Assembly (NCBI RefSeq): GCF_002865645.1
Contig: NW_020194691.1
Span: 1,302,001 to 1,366,000 of the forward strand
Length of the DNA: 64,000 nt
Direction of reading: 5' to 3'
DNA from: Hyaloscypha bicolor E
Lineage: Eukaryota > Ascomycota > Leotiomycetes > Helotiales > Hyaloscyphaceae
Part shown: piece by piece, positions 34,598-45,865 of the stretch
Position numbering within the stretch: position 1 is the stretch's first letter
How the letters are laid out: the number at the start of each line of letters is the position of its first letter
Translations under genes and position numbers: made by a program
Notes under the pieces: model-generated
Told to the model about the DNA's origin: nothing
What the model saw: only the letters and a program-made list of their open reading frames with translations
Databases searched by the model: none

Positions 34598-36933
34598 TCA
34601 GACAATAGTGAGGACAAATAGATTTCCATCTTTGGTCTTCTCAAATGGAATCCCAGAGCTTGCAGCATTTTCGCTGGTAGTTTGCAGTGCTTTCTCCAGT
34701 AGCTTTGTTCCTGCCGGACGAGTTTCAAACATTCCGCAGCGTCTGAATTCGCCAGTTCTTCGTCCAGTCTCCAGCAGCAGCAGCCCAGTATATTCCATTC
34801 GTTTGAGAAGCCAAGCTCGCGCCTCCAATAGAGACAATATAGGCTGTATTCCGAACAGAGGAAGACAGTAAACCTCCTCAAGCGGCAGTTCCTCGTCCGT
34901 GTCAAAGTATGCTGTTATTTTTATGGTGAACATGTCTCTAATCCGCCTGTCGTGTTGACTAATGCGACTCCGTTTAGGGTCGAATGGGACACCGAGAAGA
35001 CCTTTCGTGATCTTACCCCGTACTTTGAGGAAACCGTCCGTGATCTGGCCAAGGGGCTCATGGGTCGGAGTTGTTCCGTAATCTAGAAGCTCAATAAGAG
35101 TCTCGCACCATTTTTTAAGTTTGGACATATAAGGATAGACGTCGTCGATCCGACTATGCGCTGATATCCACGATCAGCTAGGTGCCATGAAGCCCCCGTT
35201 TCTGTCACCATCTTCCACTTTTGCAGGCACTTTACAACGCCACAGAAGCTGAGACAGCAGGTCATCGCTCCAAAATCCAGCTACATATTCTTGATTCCCG
35301 AGGTGGCTTTGAACAGATCTTGCAATACCCGAAAGCGCAATAAGTCTGTCAGTCCCAATACTCAGATCCATGGTTGGGTAGTGTTTAATAATATTTGCCC
35401 AAAATTTCATGGTGGTAGGTGTCGAATGGGCGTCTAATCTTGCCCACGCCGCCTTGAGAGGATAGTGATAATAATCGTTGTAACCCAGGAGAAGGGCAGA
35501 ACGTCTTGGCCACCTCTCAGAACACTGTGCCATGCAGCATTCAAATATTACCTGGTTGCGACAGAAGTGCAATGTTCGAGGAGACATGATTCGCTCTTGC
35601 AGAACCCATGCTCGTTTGTTAAGTGCCGCATTGGTGAGTTCAGTCCATTCTTCGAACCCTCGATGAATGCAATAAGCCTGGCTCTTGACAAGTGCTGGTG
35701 TTGCTTGACAAGCTTTCGCCGAAAGTAAAAGAGGTTTGACGGTAAGAGGGTCTCTGTCGACATACAAGCCGTCATAGCTCCCACCACTTGCTTGAGTCGC
35801 AGAAAGATTACAGTACGCAAACTTGTACACATCCCCCATCCGAGCGGATTCGGATCGCCAGTCTTGGGGCGAGTCTTGTATAATGCAGAGAGAATCTATC
35901 CAAAGATACCTGATACCTAGTCTCCGGGTGATTTCGATGGCATCTCTGAAGGTTTTGCTAAGATGTTGTAGCGGTATTTGTCGCGTCATTTCTCGAATGT
36001 TGAGTGTCGTTAAAGTAAAAAGAATCTGCGTCCCCCACCTGTGGCTGAGGGTCAAATAATTGATGGGATCCAGGCCGGATTCTGGTTGAAATAGTCTGAC
36101 TCGTGACGACTTGCCAGATACGCCCACATCCACTAATCGGGTGGGATTCCAATTCGATCTTGACTCGTCCCATTTGTTGCAGGGAACATGGTACCGAGAG
36201 TTCGGTTTTTACACATTGTTATCCATGACTTCATTAATTGAACACAATTCTCGGAGTTTGTCGATGGCGAAACATCGTCGATGTTATATAACGCCGCCTC
36301 CATTTTTTTGACTATAGCGGACACTCGGGAAAAGTCAGTCACGATGTTCAAGCGCAGAGATCTGCCAACATTGGTGTGGTTGGGGAACCTTTTAAGGAGA
36401 AGCCGAGAATCACTTCCCGGACCCAGGGAATGGGAGTCCAGTAGAGTAACACTCGATGGACAAGCATCTTAAACCCCGATTAAACCGCAGCAACTCACCT
36501 TTGGTCAACCCAAACACAACCAAATCGTGGCCATATTTTGTTTTTTGTGTGTCCCACCAGTCTACTCCCGCCAATTGCCGTCACATATGATAAATGTTAA
36601 CCTCTTTCCAGAATCCGGCAAATTACCACCACTTGGTCCCGCTCCGGACAGGAAACGAGTCTTTTCCCATCGCCATCTCACTTCAGCCCTCCCCAGATCA
36701 TGGCGAACTTGCAGATGGCTTTCTGTCTGTCGCAAAAATTCAAAGTGGTCAGGCTTTGCTTCCCAAAGGAGGACGCATAGATGACATGGCAAGCTCTTCG
36801 AAGCAAAAAGAGAAGCAATACTATCGCTGTGAAGAGCCAGAGTCTCTGGGGGCATGCGGGAAGAAGGTGAGGCTAGCCTCCCCTTGATGGGCGTGGAGAA
36901 AATAGTCCGGCATTTCGAGCACAATGCATCCAT
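34598..36933 (-). pseudogene. HET-domain (heterokaryon incompatibility) gene, inactivated
   Basis: The minus strand encodes an N-terminal Cys block (MDALCSKCRTIF ... PCHLCVLLW), then the HET domain: YLTLSHRWG, LQHLSKTFRDAIEITRRLG, IRYLWIDSLCIIQD, DVYKFAYCNLSAT, RAWVLQERIMSPRTLHF. Three lesions are visible. A one-base shift near 36562-36570 precedes VDWWDTQ. A missing A in the A-run near 36210 shifts the frame before RYHVPCNKW. A TGA at 35174-35176 stands where the conserved APSWSW tryptophan should be; the frame continues open to 34598 beyond it. HET proteins trigger programmed cell death on non-self fusion. The lesions could be real decay or, for the two shifts, base errors; the TGA is an unambiguous single G-to-A change. 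Confidence 0.75.
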
Positions 36934-37879
36934 GACCCACCAAGACTCAAAGGAAAAGGAATGAGTCCGAGGGGATAGCGCAAAGGGGAATGGAATGAAT
37001 TGGAGGCAAGGCTTCCAAAAAGAGTGTCAAATTCAGGTGGTTGGAAGCCTTGATTGATTATCGATGGCTGGGAAGCCCCCTAATATAAGTACAAAATCCA
37101 CTAGTCTCCCAGCCCCCTAGCTGCCTTAGGCACCATAAGCTTGGCACCTTTCAACAAAGAGCAAGATGGTTTCATAAAAACATTTCAGCCGCAAGTGGCG
37201 TGCATGACGGATATGCACAGCCACAGCCCACGCCACACAGCTCAGTCCAACATTGCTCTTGCCTGGACACTACTTATAATGATGTGTCTTTGGCAGCCGG
37301 AAAACTTGGCGAAAAGAGACGTAAACATTGCTTCAAGGTGAAAATATGGGGACTTTAATAACAGTGCGGCTACAAAATTTTGGACAACCAGCATTGTCGT
37401 ATCGAATCACATGTCCTCGTAGGCATTGCATCACCACTTGTGAGCAAACTATGGGTATCCTCAATCAGGAGGTAAGTTCTCGCTTGAGAGCATCGTTGAG
37501 TCACCAAGTGAGAGAACAGCGCTTCGACGAGGAGTCAATACAGGTGGAGTTAAAAGTCACAGGTCACGTGTCGCATCACTACAGCCTTAAAAGCGGCGCC
37601 CCGCCCGAACTCGCTTACGCAAACCACACACAAGAAAGTCGATCGCGAACTTTTTCGAGTGCAAGACCAAGAACCTTCAACGTACGAAATCTACAACTTC
37701 AACTCAACGGAACTTGACGTTTCAGTCTCCGCCCAACTCGCGGTTAAATTGATTGATCCTCCTGTTCCCCAAAAACACAACCAACCAAAAGTGAGTTTCC
37801 CAAGCCTGCATCGTGTGTCAAGATTCAACAAGAGTTCCCGGGACGGCTGTACTGACAATCCTGCTTTGCAGCAATCAAA
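36934..37879. other. Promoter and leader region of the P2 gene
   Basis: No gene seen. A likely intron in the untranslated leader runs from GTGAGT at ~37791 to the CAG at 37870, nine bases before the P2 start codon. Leader introns are common in fungal ribosomal protein genes. Confidence 0.45.
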
Positions 37880-38332
37880 ATGAAGCACCTCGCGGCATAC
37901 CTTCTGCTCACCCTCGGCGGTAACTCTTCCCCTTCGGCAAAGGACATCAAGGGCGTGCTCGAGTCCGTCGGAATCGAAGCTGATGATGAGCGTCTCTCCA
38001 CTCTGATCTCCGAGCTCAAGGGCAAGGACATCCAAGAGGTATGCGGATAGACACACAAGAGAGTAGGGGGTCAGGATGCTAATGCGCTGGATAGTTGATC
38101 ACCGAGGGCTCAAGCAAGTTGGCATCCGTTCCTTCTGGTGGATCTGGTGGCGGTGCCGCAGCTGCGTCCGGCGGAGCTGCTACTGGTGGCGCCGCTGCTG
38201 AGGAAACAAAGGAAGAGCCTAAGGAAGAGGGTATGTTATCTACGATGATGGGACGTTACGAGGCGCTTTCTGATACAGTTTGCAGAGAAGGAAGAGTCCG
38301 ACGAGGATATGGGTTTCGGTCTCTTCGACTAA
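37880..38332 (+). CDS. RPP2: 60S acidic ribosomal protein P2
   Basis: Exons 37880-38038, 38095-38230 and 38286-38332 (introns 56 and 55 nt) give 113 residues. N-terminal dimerisation domain [15 protein letters not shown] ... [17 protein letters not shown]; Ala/Gly-rich hinge; C-terminal stalk tail [12 protein letters not shown], which binds translation GTPases. P1/P2 dimers form the lateral stalk of the large subunit. The GFGLFD end is invariant in eukaryotes. Confidence 0.95.
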
Positions 38333-38971
38333 GCGGTCAATTGACGTCGTCATGGATTCGTTGCTCACGATTTGCCAACACATACGATCAGGGCTTCTGG
38401 GAGGAGTTGTGCGGGCTTTGCCAATGGTTTGCATGTCATGGGGGTGAAAGGTCGAAATACACTGGTCTTCTCGTGAAGATATGTCAAACATGCAGATTAG
38501 GTGGTTTAATACAGACGTGCTTCTTCCACATTTCAGACTTCGTCTTGTAGTCCTGTGAACCAAAAATCCTGGAGATCTTCTCAATAAACTAGGAGCTGCG
38601 ATATCAGGGAACAGCAGGGAGGGCCCATCAACCAATCACGTGACTATACAAAATGCCAGAAATTGGAAATCCCCCACGTCCATATACAGCGTTTCTGTGT
38701 AGGACTAGAAGAAATCCAACATCGCTGGGATCTAGATCCAAGGTCTTAGGGCCGCATTTCTGAGTGTCTCTCTTGCCATTAATTTTGCAGTTTCAAGCCC
38801 GGCCAAGAGGGCACAGAGCCCTACCCTCAAATTTTGCGCTAGTGACTAAGCAATCCAACGCCAAATCCAAAAGACCACAATCGGCATTTTGAACCTTCTG
38901 AACCAGCACCGACCTCACATTCGCCTTTCGACAAGCATCGAAAAGCGAATCCAAGCCAACCTACCGCAATC
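38333..38971. other. Intergenic between P2 and uS19
   Basis: 3' region of P2 and promoter of the uS19 gene; both genes read the same way. No gene seen. Confidence 0.4.
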
Positions 38972-39652
38972 ATGGCCGACGAATACGTAAGTATTAATTG
39001 ACCTCCTCTTTCCCTGGTCTTCCTGCGATTAATGAGGGGCAAATTTGCTAACCAGCGACTTCAAAATTCTAGGACGCCGTCGAGGCTGCCGAAATCAAGA
39101 AGAAGAGAGCCTTCCGAAAGTTCTCCTACCGCGGAATCGACCTCGATCAGTACGCTGCCCTCCATACATACACACACAAGTCTTGAAGAATTCAAAGGGG
39201 AGCAAATAAGCTAACCCTATATTCCTCACCACAGACTCCTCGACCTGTCCTCCGACCAACTCCGTGATGTCGTCCACGCTCGTGCCCGTCGTCGGTTCAA
39301 CCGCGGTCTCAAGCGCAAGCCCATGGGTTTGATCAAGAAGTTGCGCAAGGCCAAGCAGGAGGCGAAACCCAATGAGAAACCGGATCTCGTCAAGACGCAT
39401 CTGCGAAACATGATCGTGGTCCCGGAGATGATTGGTAGCGTCATTGGTATCTACTCTGGCAAGGAGTTCAACCAGGTCGAAATCAAGCCTGAGATGGTTG
39501 GACACTACTTGGGAGAATTCTCGATCTCATAGTATGTATATCTGTTCCTAGGTTGTGCATATTGTTGCTAATGATTGTGCAGCCGACCTGTCAAGCACGG
39601 AAGACCTGGTATTGGTGCCACCCACTCGTCGCGTTTCATTCCTCTCAAGTAA
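38972..39652 (+). CDS. RPS15: 40S ribosomal protein S15 (uS19)
   Basis: Exons 38972-38986 (MADEY only), 39073-39149, 39235-39531 and 39583-39652 give 152 residues. Family text: [39 protein letters not shown], the conserved [20 protein letters not shown] block, and the C-terminal tail [18 protein letters not shown], which reaches the decoding site. It is a small-subunit head protein required for pre-40S export. Confidence 0.95.
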
Positions 39653-40738
39653 ATGCTGGTGTATACTGGGTTCTGATCAATGGCATTGGGGCATGGGGAG
39701 AGCATTGGGATTTGGCTTTGTGTGTAGCTGCAAGGAAATAACCTGCGGCAGATAACAATGAGATCTTTGCATCCTCCAACAGAAGGTTCTTTGCCGCGAG
39801 TGATATTACAAAGGATATCCAAATCTGGAAGATACAAAGGCGCGAGATTTCGGCCAAGTCGTTTCCAAGTGGGAGAATGATGTTACGGACAAATTGAAGA
39901 GCCGCGTGAAAGTTAAACATGGAGTCGAGGTACCACGCGATGCACAGCTTCAGACTCTACCTTCGATTGGGACTAATTTGAACATGGATGAAGATGGATT
40001 GAAGGCCCTCATGATGGGTCAGCTCTGGTGCTGGATAATATATGAAGGTAAGTTTTGCATGTGTTTTCTTTCCCGTACTGTAACCGAGGGCAATTTCCTT
40101 TGCAGTTGGTTCGAGCGCTCTCGCAAGAATTGTGATCTGCTTTGATGGCCATGCCAATGTCCCGGCTTCAGAAATAGAGTGGGTTGGTCAATACTTACTC
40201 TCATATGGATACGGTCGCCACTTTCTTCCCAGCAAAAGAGGAGAAGAGACTTACAAATTACGCTGTAGAAGATGGCACGCCAAGTATATCTGGTCGATTC
40301 GAAGCGGCAGAGGATGGGCAACCGGGCCAAGAGAACCACACGTATGCATCCCACAAGCCCCCATCAAAGACGGTTTTCAGCCCCGCAGATCTCAGGGATG
40401 AGATATATGATGGTATGCACAGAAGTAAATTACCCTTCTCTGACTATGCCACATCGTCATCGTGGGAGCTGGGTCCGGAACAATTACTAGGAGGAGTTTC
40501 TCAATGTACCATCTAGATTTGGAACAACTGGAAGTTGAATCTTCTTGAATGCATTGGGAGCAGCTGTAACAGTTTTCAATTGAATCCCTTCGTTAAACGT
40601 CTAACATTATGACCAGATCCAATGTTTCAAGAACGAAACGAGATTCAGTGCAACGATTGCCTCGACTGCATGGCTCGAGCTGTGCTGCACGCGGCTACAC
40701 TTTTCTTAGATACGGAGCCCGATACATAACTTCCATCA
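39653..40738 (+). pseudogene. Possible decayed gene of unknown type
   Basis: Several open pieces on the plus strand line up with splice-like joints: ~39831-40049 (LEDTKARDFGQVVSKWEND ... GQLWCWIIYE), a good intron 40050-40105 (GTAAGT...TTTGCAG), then VGSSALARIVICFDGHANVP, followed by a frame change to KEEKRLTNYAVEDGTPS ending at 40516. The absence of a clear start and the frame change suggest a relic. I do not recognise the family. Confidence 0.25.
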
Positions 40739-41163
40739 ATGGATCCGAGGATCTTTCAAATATTCGAGGAGAGAATCTGTGATCTTGTGAGATATATCCC
40801 CAGCCCGCTAATCAATGAACCGCATTTACTAACAAATGATAATCAGAGATGGAAGGCAGCCAACGCTTTCAAAAACCTCTGAAGGCTCGAACATGACCTA
40901 GCCCTCGGACAGCATGGAAAGGCTTCTCAGACGATTAAGGTCAAAGCCCTGGACAAGTTCAAAAATCTATTCCATCTTCTCGAGGTGCACGATGTAGGCG
41001 ACGAGTTACACATTTTAATGAAACCTTTCAACCAACAGATCACGGTCATCAAAAAGATGATTCAAGGCAAAAAAAAGGTCGATCAACTGAATGAGGAGAC
41101 GGACAAGCATAGACGGGCTATCTATTGGCTGGAACAAGCAGAGATGAAGGTAACTTCAGCATG
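40739..41163 (+). pseudogene. Decayed helical protein gene, possibly HeLo-like
   Basis: Begins MDPRIFQIFEERICDL. A typical small intron (GTGAGA ... TTACTAAC ... AATCAG, ~40797-40847) leads to RWKAANAFKNL, then a TGA at ~40880, and the same frame stays open for ~95 codons: RLEHDLALGQHGKASQ, LDKFKNLFHLLEVHDVGDEL, MKPFNQQITVIKKMIQG, HRRAIYWLEQAEMK. The all-helical pattern is reminiscent of the N-terminal HeLo-type domains of fungal incompatibility proteins, but this is weak inference. Confidence 0.3.
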
Positions 41164-41500
41164 AGTAAGTGCCCCGAAACCGAAAGCGGCGCGAAGGACG
41201 TTCTCAAACCAAGCCCTCATATGTCCCGCCCAATCCTGAGCGTTGTAGACAACATTCAGCACTTCCGTAAACACCGTTTTTGGACTTTTTCCATAATGTA
41301 CACCCAATCGATTACCGTCACGTGACCGCACTAATACTCCGTATATCTTGTCACGAATATTCGTGCATTTCAGGGGATGAAACCTCTCGACCAACGTGCT
41401 CAGGGTACTTGCCCTCTTTTTCCATCGCGGGGTGTTTATCCCAGCGCCGTTTCTCTTGGACAATGACAGTTGCTTCGCTGTCAAGGACTTCGCGCCCCAA
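41122..41500 (-). pseudogene. Second HET-family fragment
   Basis: The minus strand reads TLVERFHPLKCTNIRDKIYG, VLVRSRDGNRLGVHYGKSP and KTVFTEVLNVVY. This matches the segment after the HET domain in many fungal proteins (a C-[TS]-[DN]-x-RD-[KR]-[IV]-YG motif followed by DYSKSP-like text). No N-terminal HET core is present upstream, so it is a truncated relic. It overlaps the end of the plus-strand relic. Confidence 0.5.
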
Positions 41501-42096
41501 GGTGAAGTGTGTGAGCTAGCCGTGACGGTGGATCCATTTCAATGATTTGAAGATGGTGTCCAGGAACTCCATCCTAGTTGATTGAACAAGTTAATCTCTG
41601 CTTCATGCACATTTATGCTGGTAATGAGAAAGACAGCCCGAGTTTTGGGACAAGTGAAAAGGCGGGCTGGGCCGGGCTGTGTTTACTTGAAACTCTTTGG
41701 TCCATAGAATACCATAATACGTTTGCCAACCTTAAGCTCCTGTACGGTCCAGACTCGCATCCAGCATTCATTGCGGCAGAGGAGTCGGTACTGGCTCTAC
41801 TGGCGCGGCGGTGCTGCACTGCTGTCTCTTCACCCCTGCCGGAAAAGGGTCCTTTTGTGAGTGTGGCTTTCCTGTTCCCTGCCCATCTGTGAGCATCACC
41901 AGGGTGGAAGGTCGAATGCCATCGCCAAATTTACGCCACGAAAACAGAAATCAGAAAAGCAAGCGTGACAAGCCAACATCCAAGATGCGCACCATTATAT
42001 CAATCCCGGCACTCCCAGGCTTTCGATCTCTGTATACTTTGCACTACATATGTCGCCCCAAGCTTTCCATACTTGCTTCCTCAATACCCAAAAGAC
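41501..42096. other. Region upstream of the Clr5-TPR gene
   Basis: No intact gene seen. It contains further decayed sequence and the promoter and leader of the gene starting at 42097. Confidence 0.35.
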
Positions 42097-44357
42097 ATGT
42101 CTCAGGAAAGGGCAACGGATCACCTCGAGGCTGCAGCCTCGCCCATGTTACCTCCTCCTCAGCGCAACGAAACAGTCCGTTACAGCCAGGAAGAATGGAA
42201 TCGGCATCGACCCATTATCGAGGGCATGTATCCATTGAAGGGAATGTGCCTCAAAGCCATTATAGATTTCCTAAAGGAAGATCGGGGTTTCGTCATAAAG
42301 TAAAACGCCCTTTCTTGTCGATGCTAACATTGTCATGCAAGCAAGCGTTGATTGAATTAGTGAGAGACAACTGAAACGAAAAATCAAAGACTGGAAACTC
42401 GAGAAGAAGGTGAAAGGTGATGAGATGAAAATCATAGTTCAGAAGATGCAGCAGCGGGTTGGAAAGAATACGGCGTTTCGTGTGCGGGGTCAGGTCGTGG
42501 AACCAGCGAAGATCCAACGATGGCAAAAGAGGTCTGGAACTCTGGATACGCTTACGATGCCAAATTCTCTCCCCGGATCTTGTAAGTTCTGTGCCAACAT
42601 AATCATTCCTAATGGCCTTATCTGACTTAGCTATAGCTGCTCCATCAACTCCTTCCGACATCAGTTACGATACGGTCCAAGAGATAAGGTCACCTTCACC
42701 GTACAAACGGAATATCGACTCACTCGGTGGTCTAATTTCCGAATTGGAGGGAAACCTACCTCCTTCATTTCCCCCACCACAGATTTTTGATCACATGCCT
42801 TCACCGCAAGGTGATCTCGGTACGGATATTGCCAGCATCTTGGTTGAGGATGGCAACGTATTTGAGGGGCAAACTCCAGCCCCTTTCACTGCTCCTCCTT
42901 CACCTGCGCCTTCCCAAATACATGAGGCCCATGGAGTCTCATCAGACTCCTCACAACATCCGATTCTGGGCGGGAATCTCGTTAGCAGCGAAAATGATAT
43001 TCATGCACCGTTCAGTTCTAGCACTGCGGGTCTCGCAGGCCCCCAACCGATTAAGATACCCCAGAAGAAACACTACAAGCACAAGGAAGAGCTTGAGTTT
43101 ACACGGAGATTGAATGACCTCCAATCGAATTACGGCTCAGATCATCCAGCCACGATAGATACCGCTTTGCGTCTAGCTCAAATATTTGAGCAACAAGGTA
43201 GATTACGATCTTCTGAAAGTCTCTGCAAGCTGTCCGCCGAACTCCTGCAAAAATCTGTCGGAGAGAACGATCCGAGGACTCTTTCGGCATTCAGCCAACT
43301 CGCGAGTATATTCATATTCCAAAGTCAATTCTCGAAGGCGAAAACGCTCCTCCAAGCTGTGCATTCGAGGGCATCCAAGGTTTTACATCCATCGCACCTA
43401 GTCATTTTATGCATTAAAACCACACTTGCAACGTGTCTTGGTACGATAGGCAACCACGTAGAAGCAGAGCAAATTGTCCGTGAGGTTATAGTACTTGGCA
43501 AAGAAACCCTACCTCCTGACCACGCTACTATGGTATCTGCCATGGGTACCCTTGAGAGACTACTAGAGGAGCAGGGCGAATATTTTGAAGCAGAGAAGAT
43601 GCTAGTGGTACTTTACGAAACGCATGTACTAAATCGATATATTGAGGGTCAATTACAGACCCGCTCGAAGTTGAGCCTACTTTGGATATTAAAGGGAGAA
43701 GCCCAGAAAGGCATGGAAGCCTTGAGAGAGGTTCTTGCAGCACAGAAGCAACATTTCGGCCCAGAACATCAAGATACACTCTTAACGCAACAACGTTTTG
43801 CTGTAGCGCTACAGAGCATTGGTAGGTTCGTCGAGTCTGAAGAACTGTTTCGAGATATAGTCAATATATCTGCAAAAACAGTAGGCAGGAATCACTGGAT
43901 GACCTTGGAGAATGAAGTGCGTTTGGCTGACTTGTTCAACATACGACGAAGATTCAGAGAAGCTGAGGAACTTCATAAGAAAGTGTTGAGAGTTTCTGAA
44001 AAGGTCTATGGCTGGGAATCCAGATTGACTTGCTTCTCTGCTTCCAGCCTCAGTGCCACGTACCATCGTCAAGGCCGTCTAGAAGAGGCTCATTCGACAA
44101 AAGAAAAGGCTTTCAGAGGCTACTTGCAAATACTTGGGCCCAACCACCGAAAAACCAGAGACTGTGAGCGGGGACTCATCTTACTAACTCAAGAAAGGGA
44201 ACAGCTGCAAAGATCTCAAGACGGAGCGTCTATGAGCATGGATCCTCAATATGGAATCGTTGTCGAAGATGCTGGACTTGCCAGTTTTGGTATCTCGGGC
44301 AGCGGTTTGGGCGGAATTTTCCAACCTCGCGAAGGCTACGTGGGAATTCAGCATTAG
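42097..44357 (+). CDS. Clr5-domain protein with tetratricopeptide repeats
   Basis: Exons 42097-42299, 42361-42581 and 42631-44357 (introns 61 and 49 nt) give 716 residues. The Clr5 domain lies at ~28-95: EEWNRHRPIIEGMYPLKGM, LKAIIDFLKEDRGFV, then NERQLKRKIKDWKLEKK. A disordered Pro/Ser linker follows, and from ~325 about six 42-residue kinesin-light-chain-type TPRs (DHPATIDTALRLAQIFEQQG, LEEQGEYFEAEKML, FGPEHQDTLLTQQRF, LHKKVLRVSEKVYG). Clr5 is a fungal DNA-binding-like domain often joined to TPRs; the exact role is unknown. The second intron has two in-frame acceptors six bases apart (TTAG and CTATAG), so a Ser-Ile pair may be optional. The gene appears intact beside HET relics. Confidence 0.8.
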
Positions 44358-45865
44358 ATGCTTCCGTGTTTTCCGAGGTCGGGAAAGGATTTCAAAGGCT
44401 ACGCAAAGTAGACGATACGATAGGTGTATGTTGTGACAGCTACCACGGACAACCATGCTGACAGAAGTAGCGGAGCATGACCTTCAGGGCGAGTCACTAG
44501 CTCGAGAAAATTACATCTACATGTCGCATCATTCCATCCTGTCCTCGGATCTTCACCCTCTCATGAAAACATCGAGAATTACTTCAGTACCAGTACAGAT
44601 CACTTTCCTGAGCACTCGCTCTTCCCAGTGAACGGGCCGAGGAAGGATTGGTGCTTGGTTTCCTCAACAGTCTTTCGATTGCTCCATTTCCGGCTTGAAG
44701 TACGGTGGCTAAATTGTTGCTTGATTTGTGACGATGACAATGCAGGAGTACAATAACATCGGAGGGGCCTGACAATGGAACGGCTGACGGGGATTTCATT
44801 GGCGGAGCTTTTCAAGAAGTTGCGAGCTGCCACAAGCTGCCTGGTCAACTCTTTTAGCATTCAAACAACTTGTTTTCAATTCCAAGCAGTATTTCCACAT
44901 TTGAAAAGACCACGCAAGCTCTCTGCGCTTCTGTGACACCATGGCAATAACCTCATCAAGCAGAGAAGCAGGAGGCGCATCCCTCCCCTCCGTTCCCTGC
45001 TTGATTTCTTGACTGCCCCTCCCTCTGTCTCTATTACGCAAATGCGATAATATTTCGCGATTGTCGCTCGACTTATGACTTGCGGAAGAAGGGAAGTGCC
45101 TGGACTACAAGATAAAAGGCCGTATTGGCTTTTGGGTAACACGCACAATAACTCTAAGCAATTTGAGATTCAGGGGCTTCATCCGCGGAAAAGGCGATGG
45201 GCGTGAAGGCTTACGAAAAACGAACAGCACACAATTATTTTATGAAGTCTTTATTGAACACACTAGAATCTATTAATACAATTCAGATTCCCACCACTCA
45301 TCTCATCTCTCGATAATCGGGATCAGCGCCTCGCCATAACAGGCAGCAACCTCATGTCCCTCACTCCACCCAAACCAGTCAAGTTCGAACAACTCAACTC
45401 ATCCTCACGTCCACTCCCGTCTCTGGCTCTAGGAAGCAGCGTAGACTGGAGTGAATATGCCATTTTTGTTTGTTGAAGAGAAAGGAAAAACATAGGAAAA
45501 GCAAAAGTACATGCAATGGGCAGAAGAGGAGCATTTTTTGTGAGGTGTAGTATAGCAGTAAGTCTTGGTGCGACTGGGGCCATATCGACCAGCACCGTCG
45601 AAGAATCGAAATCCCCGGCAAACTCCCAGTGGCTTTGTTGTTGGAAGCGCAGAATACGCAAAGAAACGAGTCTTGCATAAAAGCGGCCGAAGCAGAGCAC
45701 TGCATATCAAACGCGACGACATCGAAACCCAAATATCCCTACACATCAAAACATCTTGTCCTTGATCGTCCCCCGTTGCGAGTCTCCTAACATGAAGGAA
45801 TAAGGTTGTCGCGAAATGACTGAAGTGAAGACGAGGTGAGAAGACGACTGAATGAACCAATCTTC
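44358..45865. other. Convergent intergenic region, no gene seen
   Basis: 3' regions of the Clr5-TPR gene and of the NUFIP1-like gene. Short frames on the minus strand at 45323-45860 lie where the latter's 3' untranslated region would be and show no coding character. Confidence 0.4.

Noticed and set aside
45323..45860. Three overlapping minus-strand frames of 112-143 codons
   Set aside because: They sit in the expected 3' untranslated region of the NUFIP1-like gene and carry no recognisable sequence.
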